A stretch of 64,000 bases of DNA from contig JABIWH010000018.1 in assembly GCA_018701215.1 (NCBI GenBank), positions 69,777 to 133,776 of the forward strand, written 5' to 3'. Below the pieces are notes generated by a model that saw only the letters and a program-made list of their open reading frames with translations, had not been told where the DNA came from and searched no databases. The translations under genes and the position numbers were made by a program. Shown piece after piece: positions 1 through 6,952 of the stretch. Position 1 is the first letter of the stretch, and every line of letters begins with the position of its first letter. The stretch comes from Rhodospirillaceae bacterium. GTDB taxonomy: Bacteria; Pseudomonadota; Alphaproteobacteria; GCA-2731375.

Positions 1-671
1 ACGCCGGCGAGATTTGGATCGCTGATTTTTCAGACCGCGGCAACGTTAAGCTGACCAAATATACTGATATTGGCGAGCTGCCCTATGACGGCCTGATCAC
101 CGATGATGGCCGCTATTACATCGCCGGCCTGTTCGGCGAGGACGGCATGGCAATGCTGGATCTGTGGCAGCCCGAAAAAGGCGTGCGCCGTATTCTGGAC
201 GGCTATGGCCGGGGCGAGGAGAAGCTGCCGGTCTACAAGATGCCCCATCTGGAAGGCTGGGCCCGGGCCGGTGACGTGATTTTTCTGCCCGCCGTGGGCC
301 GCCATGAAGTCCTGATGGTCGCGCCCGGCAGCTGGAAAGAGGTTGGGCGCATTGCCGTCCATGGCCAGCCGATCTTTGCCGTGGCCCGGCCCGACGGCCG
401 CCAGGTCTGGGTCAATTTCGCCCATCCGCTGAACGACACGGTGCAGGTTATCGACGTGCCCAGCCGCAAGATCGTGCACGAATTCAAGCCGGGCAAGGCA
501 GTGCTGCATCTGGAGTTCACGCCCAGGGGCGAGCAGGTCTGGATTTCCGTGCGCGATGCCAACCGGGTCGATGTCTATGACACCGAAAGTTTCGCGCGGC
601 TGCAAACCCTGCCGGCGCAAAAACCATCGGGAATTTTTCTCACCGCCCGGGCCAATCGGATCGGGTTATAG
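1..671 (+). CDS. nirF: NirF, heme d1 biosynthesis protein (5' end outside window)
   Basis: An open frame enters from the left edge (first full codon at base 3) and stops with TAG at 669-671. The visible 220 or so residues have the repeating beta-propeller pattern of the cytochrome d1-like fold, for example YDGLITDDGRYYIAGLFGEDG and HLEFTPRGEQVWISVRDANRVDVYD, with no cytochrome c motif in the visible part. NirF acts late in heme d1 synthesis and works with NirN; this is family knowledge. The assignment rests on the fold pattern plus the order F-D-L-G-H-J-N, the classic nir order. The gene is separated by 4 bases from the first siroheme decarboxylase gene, so they are surely co-transcribed. The N-terminus and any signal sequence cannot be seen. 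Confidence 0.85.
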   Translation, partial: AGEIWIADFSDRGNVKLTKYTDIGELPYDGLITDDGRYYIAGLFGEDGMAMLDLWQPEKGVRRILDGYGRGEEKLPVYKMPHLEGWARAGDVIFLPAVGRHEVLMVAPGSWKEVGRIAVHGQPIFAVARPDGRQVWVNFAHPLNDTVQVIDVPSRKIVHEFKPGKAVLHLEFTPRGEQVWISVRDANRVDVYDTESFARLQTLPAQKPSGIFLTARANRIGL

Positions 672-675
672 GCCG

Positions 676-1134
676 ATGCCTGCCGTGCAAGCCATCACGG
701 AACAGGAGCGGGCGCTGCTGAACAGCTATCAGCGGGATTTCCCGCTGCAAGCCCGCCCTTACGCGGCCATGGCGGACGCTTTGGGGATGGACGAGGATGC
801 TCTGTTGGCAATGCTGCGGGGCCTGCAGGAACGCGGTATCCTGGGCCGGGTCGGTGTCACGGTGCGGCCCAACAGCGCCGGCGCCTCCACCCTGGCCGCG
901 CTTGCCGTGCCGCCCGCGCGCCTGGATGCGGTGGCCGATCAGGTCAGCGCGCTGAAGTCGGTAAATCACAATTACGCCCGCGAACATGACTTTAATCTGT
1001 GGTTTGTCCTGACTGCCGCCGATGACGCCGGGCTTGACCAGGCCTTGGCCGAAATAGCAAGCACGACCGGCCTGACGCCCATCAAGCTACCGCTGGATGC
1101 GGAATACCACATTGATCTGGGGTTCACCCTATGA
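676..1134 (+). CDS. nirD: Siroheme decarboxylase subunit, NirD position
   Basis: This 152-residue Lrp/AsnC-like protein is one of four consecutive paralogues that together decarboxylate siroheme to didecarboxysiroheme in heme d1 synthesis. The N-terminal half is a winged-helix remnant (RPYAAMADALGMDEDALLAML). The C-terminal half is a RAM-like alpha/beta domain with the family motif NHNYAREHDFNLWFVL. The open frame extends further upstream, but the ATG at 676, just after the nirF stop, gives the normal family length and removes an unrelated N-terminal extension. It overlaps the next gene by 4 bases (ATGA). The symbol is given by operon position; this protein and the one at 1634 are of the same sub-type, so D/L/G/H names could be permuted. 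Confidence 0.8.
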   Translation: MPAVQAITEQERALLNSYQRDFPLQARPYAAMADALGMDEDALLAMLRGLQERGILGRVGVTVRPNSAGASTLAALAVPPARLDAVADQVSALKSVNHNYAREHDFNLWFVLTAADDAGLDQALAEIASTTGLTPIKLPLDAEYHIDLGFTL

Positions 1135-1634
1135 TCGAAATCGCCGACAAGGATCATCAGCTGCTGGCACGCCTGGCCGACGGTTTGCCCCTGGTATCGC
1201 GGCCCTATGCCGAGATGGGAGCTGAATTGGGCTTGTCGGAAGACGATGTAATCGCCCGTCTGCGCCATCTGGTAGACAGCGGCATCATCCGCCGTTTCGG
1301 CCTGATCGTGCGGCATCATGAACTGGGCTATCGGGCCAACGCCATGTCGGTCTGGGACGTCCCCGACGACGAGGTCGATGCCCTGGGCGCGGATTTGGCC
1401 GCCTACCCCTTCGTCACCCTGTGCTACCGCCGACGCCGCCAGCCGCCGCGCTGGCCCTATAATTTGTTCGCCATGGTGCACGGCAAGGAACGGGCCCATG
1501 TGCTGAGCCAGATCGCGCAACTGAACGAACAGCTTGGCCTGGAGCATCTGCGCCACCACGTCTTGTTCTCCACCAAGCGCTATAAACAAAGCGCGGCCCG
1601 CTTCGGCGACCGCGGCCTGGCGAAAGCCGGCTGA
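1131..1634 (+). CDS. nirL: Siroheme decarboxylase subunit, NirL position
   Basis: The 167-residue product is the second Lrp/AsnC-like siroheme decarboxylase subunit. It belongs to the other sub-type, recognised by GYRANAMSVWDVPDDEV and by PPRWPYNLFAMVHGKERAHV in the C-terminal domain. In the characterised systems these proteins act as heterodimers of two types; the alternation seen here fits that. The start overlaps the upstream stop by 4 bases (ATGA) and the stop overlaps the next ATG (TGATG), indicating translational coupling. The symbol is by position in the operon only. Confidence 0.8.
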   Translation: MIEIADKDHQLLARLADGLPLVSRPYAEMGAELGLSEDDVIARLRHLVDSGIIRRFGLIVRHHELGYRANAMSVWDVPDDEVDALGADLAAYPFVTLCYRRRRQPPRWPYNLFAMVHGKERAHVLSQIAQLNEQLGLEHLRHHVLFSTKRYKQSAARFGDRGLAKAG

Positions 1635-2095
1635 TGACGGAAAAACACCCACTGGACGAGATCGACCGCCGGATCATCAATGGTCTGCAGGGCGGCTTTC
1701 CCATCTGTTCTTCACCCTATGCCGCCGTGGCACATGATATGGGCCTTGCCGAGGATGACCTGCTGCGCCGTTTGCAGCGTCTGCGCACGGATGGTTTGTT
1801 GAGCCGTTTTGGACCCATGTATCACGCCGAAAAACTCGGCGGTGCCCTGACCCTGGCCGCGATCTCCGTGCCCGAGGACCGCTATGATGCGGTGGCCGAG
1901 CAGGTCAATGCCCACGCCGAGGTCGCTCACAATTACGCCCGTGAACATCAACTGAATATGTGGTTTGTTCTGGCAACGGAACAATTATCCCGGATCGACG
2001 AAGTGATCGCGGAGATCGAAGCGGAAACCGGCCTGAAGGTCTACAACATGCCGAAGAAGGAAGAGTTCTTTATCGGCCTGAGATTTGAAGCATGA
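1634..2095 (+). CDS. nirG: Siroheme decarboxylase subunit, NirG position
   Basis: This 153-residue member of the family is of the same sub-type as the 676-1134 product: it carries HNYAREHQLNMWFVL and a similar C-terminus (KKEEFFIGLRFEA versus DAEYHIDLGFTL). The N-terminal winged-helix-like part reads SPYAAVAHDMGLAEDDLLRRL. It starts in a TGATG overlap with the gene before it. Its role is in the siroheme decarboxylase complex, cytoplasmic. The symbol follows operon position. Confidence 0.8.
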   Translation: MTEKHPLDEIDRRIINGLQGGFPICSSPYAAVAHDMGLAEDDLLRRLQRLRTDGLLSRFGPMYHAEKLGGALTLAAISVPEDRYDAVAEQVNAHAEVAHNYAREHQLNMWFVLATEQLSRIDEVIAEIEAETGLKVYNMPKKEEFFIGLRFEA

Positions 2096-2105
2096 GGTTC
2101 GAGGC

Positions 2106-2600
2106 ATGAGCGAAAGCAGCGATCTCCTGGACGAAACCGACCGGCGCATCATCGTCGCCACCCAGGGCGGCCTGCCGCTGGTGGCGGAACCCTATGGGGC
2201 GGTGGCGGATGAGTTGGGCCTGGATGTTGATGATGTCATGGCGCGCATGCAACGGATGCTGGACGGCGGCCTGATCCGCCGCATCGGCGCCGTGCCGAAC
2301 CATTACGCCCTGGGCTATCGCGCCAACGGCATGTCGGTCTGGGATGTCCCGGATGAAGACATCTCGGAGATCGGGAAAATGGTGGGGGATTTGGATTTCG
2401 TCTCGCACTGCTATCATCGGCCCCGGCATTTGCCGTACTGGAGCTATAACCTGTTTGCCATGGTGCATGGCCGGGACCGGGATGAAGTATCGGACAAAGT
2501 TGAACGGATCGCAAAGTTGATGGGGATCAAGGACCGCAGGCACGAGATTTTATACTCTCACCGCATCCTGAAAAAGACGGGTTTGCGTTTCACGGCCTGA
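2106..2600 (+). CDS. nirH: Siroheme decarboxylase subunit, NirH position
   Basis: The fourth paralogue, 164 residues, is of the same sub-type as the 1131-1634 product (GYRANGMSVWDVPDEDI and PYWSYNLFAMVHGRDR). An ATG at 2085 lies inside the preceding gene. The ATG at 2106 is preferred because a GAGG lies about 8 bases before it and because MSESSDLLDETDRRI aligns with the starts of its sisters. It completes an A-B-A-B array, as if a two-gene unit had been duplicated. A gap of 52 bases separates it from nirJ. Confidence 0.8.
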   Translation: MSESSDLLDETDRRIIVATQGGLPLVAEPYGAVADELGLDVDDVMARMQRMLDGGLIRRIGAVPNHYALGYRANGMSVWDVPDEDISEIGKMVGDLDFVSHCYHRPRHLPYWSYNLFAMVHGRDRDEVSDKVERIAKLMGIKDRRHEILYSHRILKKTGLRFTA

Positions 2601-2652
2601 GATCGAGTGAAAAGGCCGCAGGGATAAACCGAATAAATTTGGGGACACATTC

Positions 2653-3879
2653 ATGTTTCGTATTAGTCAATATATGCGCGAAATAGCTTCGCCCACACCG
2701 TTGCCCGCACCCGGTGCGCCAAAGCGTGGACCGTCCGGGCCGGTGGTGATCTGGAATTTGATCCGGCGCTGCAATCTCAATTGCAAGCATTGCTATTCCA
2801 TTTCCGCCGACACCGACTTCGCCGGCGAGTTGAGCACGGGTGAAATCTTCACCGTGATGACAGACCTGCGCGGCTTCGGCGTGCCGGTATTGATCCTCTC
2901 GGGCGGCGAGCCGCTGTTGCGCCCGGACATTTTTGAAATTTCGGCCAAGGCCAAGGAGATGGGGTTCTACGTCGGCCTGTCGTCGAACGGAACCTTGATC
3001 AATGACGGCAATATCGAAGCCATCAAAGCGGCCAACTACAACTATGTGGGCGTTTCCCTGGACGGCATTGGCGCCACCCACGATGCCTTTCGCCGTAAAG
3101 AGGGCGCTTATGACACCTCGCTGGCCGGCGTGCGGTTGTGCCTGGAGGCCGGGATCAAGGTCGGCCTGCGCTTTACCATGACCATGGATAATGCCCACGA
3201 GCTGCCCAACATGCTGTCCCTGGTCGAGGCCGAGAAAATCGATAAATTCTATCTCTCCCACCTGAATTATGCCGGGCGGGGTAACCGCAACCGGGCCGAC
3301 GATGCCCAGCATGCCAACACCCGGGAAGCCATGGACCTGATGTTTGATACCGCCTGGGATCATGTCGAACGCGGCCTGGATACGGAATTCGTCTCCGGCA
3401 ACAACGATGCCGACGGTGTCTACCTGCTGTTCTGGCTGCAAAAACGCTTCCCCGACCGGCCCGAGCTGTTGGCCCACATGCGGGCTAAGCTGGCACTGTG
3501 GGGCGGCAATTCATCCGGCGTCAACGTCGCCAATATCGACAACCTGGGCAATGTGCATCCCGATACCATGTGGTGGCATTACGATCTGGGCAATGTGCGC
3601 CAGCGGCCATTTTCCGAGATCTGGGTGGATACTTCCGATCCCATCATGGCCGGCTTGAAACAAAGCCCGCGCCAGATCAAAGGCCGTTGCGGCGCCTGCC
3701 AGTATTTCGATATCTGCGCCGGCAACACCCGCGTGCGCGCCCTGCAATTGACCGGCGATGCCTGGGCCGAGGACCCCGCCTGTTATCTGAACGATCAGGA
3801 AATCGGTATCGAGGACGGCGGTGAACGGCTGGCGGTAACGCCCTATACGCGGGAGAGCCAACGTGCGTTGGGTCTATAG
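2653..3879 (+). CDS. nirJ: NirJ, radical SAM enzyme of heme d1 synthesis
   Basis: This 408-residue radical SAM protein has the cluster motif CNLNCKHC (Cys40, Cys44, Cys47), the GGEPLLRPD motif that helps bind the SAM methionyl group, and a C-terminal SPASM-like cysteine cluster (RCGACQYFDICAGN followed by PACYL) for an auxiliary iron-sulfur cluster. NirJ removes two propionate side chains from didecarboxysiroheme on the way to heme d1 (family knowledge). The N-terminal stretch before the radical SAM domain is Pro-rich. Its last 17 bases overlap the GTG start of nirN, so the two are likely translationally coupled. Confidence 0.9.
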   Translation: MFRISQYMREIASPTPLPAPGAPKRGPSGPVVIWNLIRRCNLNCKHCYSISADTDFAGELSTGEIFTVMTDLRGFGVPVLILSGGEPLLRPDIFEISAKAKEMGFYVGLSSNGTLINDGNIEAIKAANYNYVGVSLDGIGATHDAFRRKEGAYDTSLAGVRLCLEAGIKVGLRFTMTMDNAHELPNMLSLVEAEKIDKFYLSHLNYAGRGNRNRADDAQHANTREAMDLMFDTAWDHVERGLDTEFVSGNNDADGVYLLFWLQKRFPDRPELLAHMRAKLALWGGNSSGVNVANIDNLGNVHPDTMWWHYDLGNVRQRPFSEIWVDTSDPIMAGLKQSPRQIKGRCGACQYFDICAGNTRVRALQLTGDAWAEDPACYLNDQEIGIEDGGERLAVTPYTRESQRALGL

Positions 3880-5452
3880 CATTGCCCTATTGCTGGGTGG
3901 TTTGAATTCAACGGCGGCGCTGGCCAGCCAAGCCCAGCCCGAGGCAGCAGCTGCCAACGCGCCCGCGCTGTACACCAAACATTGCGCCGAATGCCACGGC
4001 GCCGATCGCCTGGGGCGGATCGGGCCGGCGTTGCTGCCACAAAACCTGCGCCGCCTGCGCCAGCCCAAGGCGGTCAAGGTCATTACCAAGGGCCGTATCG
4101 CCACCCAGATGCCCGGCTTCGGCGAGGTTCTGAACCAAAACGAAATCGCTTCCCTGGCCAAACTGATCTACACCCCCCTCGCAACGCGCCCCGTATGGGG
4201 CAAGGCCGAGATCGAGGCCAGCCGGGTGGTCGAGAAAGATGCTCTGAACCTGCCGAACAAGCCAGTCTTCAAGGCCGATCCCTTGAACCTGTTCGTGGTG
4301 GTGGAAACCGGCGATCATCACGCGAGTATCCTGGATGGCGACAGTTTCGAAAGACTGCACCGTTTCCCGACCCGCTTTGCCCTGCATGGCGGGCCGAAAT
4401 TTTCGCCGAAAGGCCGTTTTGTCTATTTCGGCTCCCGCGATGGCTGGGTCTCCAAGTACGATCTGTATAATTTCCGCCTGGTGGCGGAGGTCCGCGCCGG
4501 CATCAATATGCGTAACATCGCCATCTCCGCCGATGGTAAATACCTGGCGGCGGCGAATTATCTGCCGCATTCCATCGTGCTGTTGGACGCCCATGATCTC
4601 TCGCTGATGAAGCTGTTGCCGGTGCTGGATTATTTCAAGAAAAAAACCTCGCGGGTTTCCGCTGTCTATCAGGCCCGCCCGCGCAATTCCTTTATCGCCG
4701 CCCTGAAGGACGTACCCGAGATCTGGGAGATCTCGACCGATCCCAACGCCCCGCCCGTGGTCACCGGCCTGGCCCATAGTAATGAGCAAGGCCATGAAGA
4801 GACCCTGACAAACGCCAACAAGGGCCTGTTCGCCCTGCGCCGGATCCTGATCAAGGAACCCTTGGACGATTTCTTCTTTGATCCGCCCTACCGCAACCTG
4901 ATCGGCTCGTCACGAGACGGCAAACATGGCGTGGTGGTCAACCTGAACGTGGGCAAGGTGATCCGCAGCGTCGGCCTGCCCGGCCTGCCGCATCTCGGCT
5001 CCGGCATCACCTGGGAATGGCAGGGCCGGCCGGTGATGGCGACGCCGCATCTGCGCGGTGGCCGGGTCTCCGTGATCGACATGCAGGAATGGAAAGTCAT
5101 CAAGAGTATCGAGACCAAGGGACCGGGATTTTTCATGCGCGGCCATGAGAACAGCCCCTACGCCTGGGTCGACGTATTCTTTGGCCCGAACCGGGATCTG
5201 ATGCATATCATCGATACCCGCAGCCTGGAGATCATCAAGACCCTGCGGCCGGCGCCGGGCAAGACCGCCGCCCATGTGGAATTTACCCGCGATGGTTCCC
5301 ACGCCCTGGTATCGATCTGGGACATGGACGGGGCCCTGGTGGTCTATGACGCCAAGACCCTGCAGGAAGTAAAACGCATCCCCATGGTTAAGCCGTCGGG
5401 TAAATACAATGTCTTCAACAAGATCACCCTGTCGGCGGGAACCTCCCACTAG
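3863..5452 (+). CDS. nirN: NirN, cytochrome c / d1-type dihydro-heme d1 dehydrogenase
   Basis: This 529-residue periplasmic protein begins with a GTG inside the end of nirJ. Residues 1-22 form a Sec signal peptide (cleavage near ALAS). A small cytochrome c domain follows with the heme motif CAECH (residues 41-45), then the eight-bladed d1-type propeller over the last 400 residues or so. In Pseudomonas NirN oxidises dihydro-heme d1 in the final step and passes it on. NirS, the nitrite reductase itself, has the same two-domain plan. I prefer NirN because the gene lies downstream of nirJ and not at the operon head, but nirS cannot be fully excluded by eye. Confidence 0.75.
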   Translation: MRWVYSIALLLGGLNSTAALASQAQPEAAAANAPALYTKHCAECHGADRLGRIGPALLPQNLRRLRQPKAVKVITKGRIATQMPGFGEVLNQNEIASLAKLIYTPLATRPVWGKAEIEASRVVEKDALNLPNKPVFKADPLNLFVVVETGDHHASILDGDSFERLHRFPTRFALHGGPKFSPKGRFVYFGSRDGWVSKYDLYNFRLVAEVRAGINMRNIAISADGKYLAAANYLPHSIVLLDAHDLSLMKLLPVLDYFKKKTSRVSAVYQARPRNSFIAALKDVPEIWEISTDPNAPPVVTGLAHSNEQGHEETLTNANKGLFALRRILIKEPLDDFFFDPPYRNLIGSSRDGKHGVVVNLNVGKVIRSVGLPGLPHLGSGITWEWQGRPVMATPHLRGGRVSVIDMQEWKVIKSIETKGPGFFMRGHENSPYAWVDVFFGPNRDLMHIIDTRSLEIIKTLRPAPGKTAAHVEFTRDGSHALVSIWDMDGALVVYDAKTLQEVKRIPMVKPSGKYNVFNKITLSAGTSH

Positions 5453-5466
5453 GGGCCAGGATAGGA

Positions 5467-6216
5467 ATGAATAGGAATGAGGGCGGCGGCGGCGACAGCC
5501 TGCTGATCGTGGTTGGTCATGGCACGGGCACGGCGGCGGGTGATGCCACGCTGCATGCCTTGGCGGCCAAATTGGCGGCCTCCGGTAATTTTGATCAGGT
5601 CAGGGCGGCGGTCCTGCGCGGTACGCCGGCGCTCGTTGATGTTCTAAGCCAGCTTGACGCCGGGCCAGGCGGTCAATTGCCCTGCCTGCTGCCATTCATG
5701 ATGAGTGATGGCGTGACCTTCCGTCGGCGCCTGATGGAGGCCATGGCCCATATTCCAAGTCCGCATAGGCCGCTTTTATATCCCCCCCTTGGCTTGAACC
5801 CCGGTCTGGCCCAATTGATCGCCAGGCGGGGTAAAAAGGCGGCCGATGCAGCAGCCTGGGCGGCGGCGGATTGCCGTCTGCTCTTGATTGCCCATGGCTC
5901 GCTGCGGGATCCGGCCTCGGCCCAGGCCGCGCGGGCGCACCAGGAACGTATTGCCGCCCAGCATGAATTTGCCACAGTCGAGGTCGCGTTTCTCGATCAA
6001 GCACCGCATTTGGACGACGTTCTGGCCCAGACTGGCAGCCCTTTGCTTGGTGTCGGTCTATTCGCGGGCGAGGGGCGGCATGGCGCCGATGATATGAACC
6101 AGGCTTTTGCCCTGGCCGCCTGCCCAGCCCGCTATTGCGGCACCATTGGCGGTGATGACGGCTTGGCCACCCTGGCCGTCGGACACTTGAAATCCGCCCC
6201 CCAATCGAACCTGTAG
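5467..6216 (+). CDS. CbiX/SirB-like chelatase, two-lobed
   Basis: This 249-residue protein shows the class II chelatase signature twice. The N-terminal lobe begins LLIVVGHGTGTAAGDATLHALAAKL, and the C-terminal lobe begins LLLIAHGSLRDPASAQAARAHQERI with a later GEGRHGADDMNQAF. Each half carries the small residue-His-Gly motif that supplies the metal-binding histidine. In this operon a sirohydrochlorin ferrochelatase role (making siroheme, the heme d1 precursor) is the natural inference; cobaltochelatase or a Fe-insertion step elsewhere is possible. It starts 14 bases after nirN, with AGGA a few bases before ATG, so it belongs to the same transcript. No nirE-type uroporphyrinogen methyltransferase is present in the window. 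Confidence 0.65.
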   Translation: MNRNEGGGGDSLLIVVGHGTGTAAGDATLHALAAKLAASGNFDQVRAAVLRGTPALVDVLSQLDAGPGGQLPCLLPFMMSDGVTFRRRLMEAMAHIPSPHRPLLYPPLGLNPGLAQLIARRGKKAADAAAWAAADCRLLLIAHGSLRDPASAQAARAHQERIAAQHEFATVEVAFLDQAPHLDDVLAQTGSPLLGVGLFAGEGRHGADDMNQAFALAACPARYCGTIGGDDGLATLAVGHLKSAPQSNL

Positions 6217-6252
6217 CTCGGCCTGAAGTAGCCCCGCGCATTGTCCTGATCT

Positions 6253-6266
6253 TTGACGCGGGTCAA
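6253..6266. promoter_or_regulatory. Fnr/NnrR-type box upstream of the HHE gene
   Basis: TTGAC-GCGG-GTCAA is a perfect 5-4-5 palindrome matching the Crp/Fnr-family core TTG-N8-CAA. Its centre (6259.5) puts a class II start site (-41.5) near 6301, just before the ribosome binding site at 6307. A weak -10-like TAACTT lies at 6289-6294 as expected. A low-oxygen or NO-responsive regulator (Fnr, Dnr or NnrR) is the likely binder. Confidence 0.6.
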
Positions 6267-6319
6267 GGCGTCAAAGCGCACTTAAGAATAACTTTACGCT
6301 GGAAGCAGGAGGTGGCGGA

Positions 6320-6913
6320 TTGGTTAAGAATTCAAAAACTGAAAAGCCGCGCAAGCGGGAACCACTGGTCCTGGAACTGATTCCAGAGAACCTGTTGCGC
6401 GAGCCCATCGAGTATATTTTCGCCGATCACTACCGCATGCGCCAAATCATCGCCACCATGGACAGATTTCTAATCGAAGGTATCTATGCCCAAGCGCCGG
6501 TCGACGATGACGTCATCGCCGACATGGCGGTCATCGAGGCCTATCTGCGTACCGAGCTGCCGCCACACATCGCCGACGAGGAAGAAGATCTGTTCCCCTG
6601 TCTGCAGCGGCGCAGTCCAGGTGACCACGAGACAAAACAGATCCTGGCCACCTTGCATCAGGAGCACGAGGAAGACTTTGCCCTGTTGCCATCGCTTATC
6701 GCCGGCCATGAGGATTTGCTGGCCGCCAGGCCGGTGGCCGCGCGGGAGCTGTTTGAAACTTCCGTCGTCCGCTTCGTGGAAACCCAGCGGCGGCACGTTA
6801 TCTGGGAGAATAATATTGTTCTGCCCCTGGCCCGGCGCCGTCTCAGCGCCGAGGACATGGAAAAAATCGGCCGCAAAATGGCGGCCCGCCGGGGCCTCGA
6901 ATATCCGGCCTAG
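6320..6913 (+). CDS. Hemerythrin-like HHE cation-binding protein
   Basis: This 197-residue protein begins with TTG. The choice is decided by a very strong Shine-Dalgarno, AGGAGGTGG at 6307-6315, ending 4 bases before it. It carries the HHE pattern of a four-helix di-iron protein: DHYRMRQII, then HIADEEEDLFPCL, then HQEHEEDF, then RRHVIWENNIVLPLARR, giving the His and Glu ligands. Proteins of this kind bind oxygen, NO or iron; the exact ligand cannot be told from sequence. The neighbouring heme d1 operon and the Fnr/Nnr-type box suggest a role in NO or oxygen handling during denitrification (inference). The N-terminus is Lys/Arg-rich with no signal peptide, so it is cytoplasmic. Confidence 0.75.
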   Translation: MVKNSKTEKPRKREPLVLELIPENLLREPIEYIFADHYRMRQIIATMDRFLIEGIYAQAPVDDDVIADMAVIEAYLRTELPPHIADEEEDLFPCLQRRSPGDHETKQILATLHQEHEEDFALLPSLIAGHEDLLAARPVAARELFETSVVRFVETQRRHVIWENNIVLPLARRRLSAEDMEKIGRKMAARRGLEYPA

Positions 6914-6939
6914 CGCTCGTTTTACGGCTGCCAAAGCTA

Positions 6940-6945
6940 TATAAT
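6940..6945 (+). promoter_or_regulatory. Possible -10 element for a near-leaderless kinase transcript
   Basis: TATAAT lies 7 bases before the ATG at 6953 of the sensor kinase. If used, transcription would start at or beside the start codon, giving a leaderless mRNA. No good -35 at 17-base spacing is seen (TTTACG is 13 bases away), so this is weak. Confidence 0.25.
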
Positions 6946-6952
6946 CGCAGAA

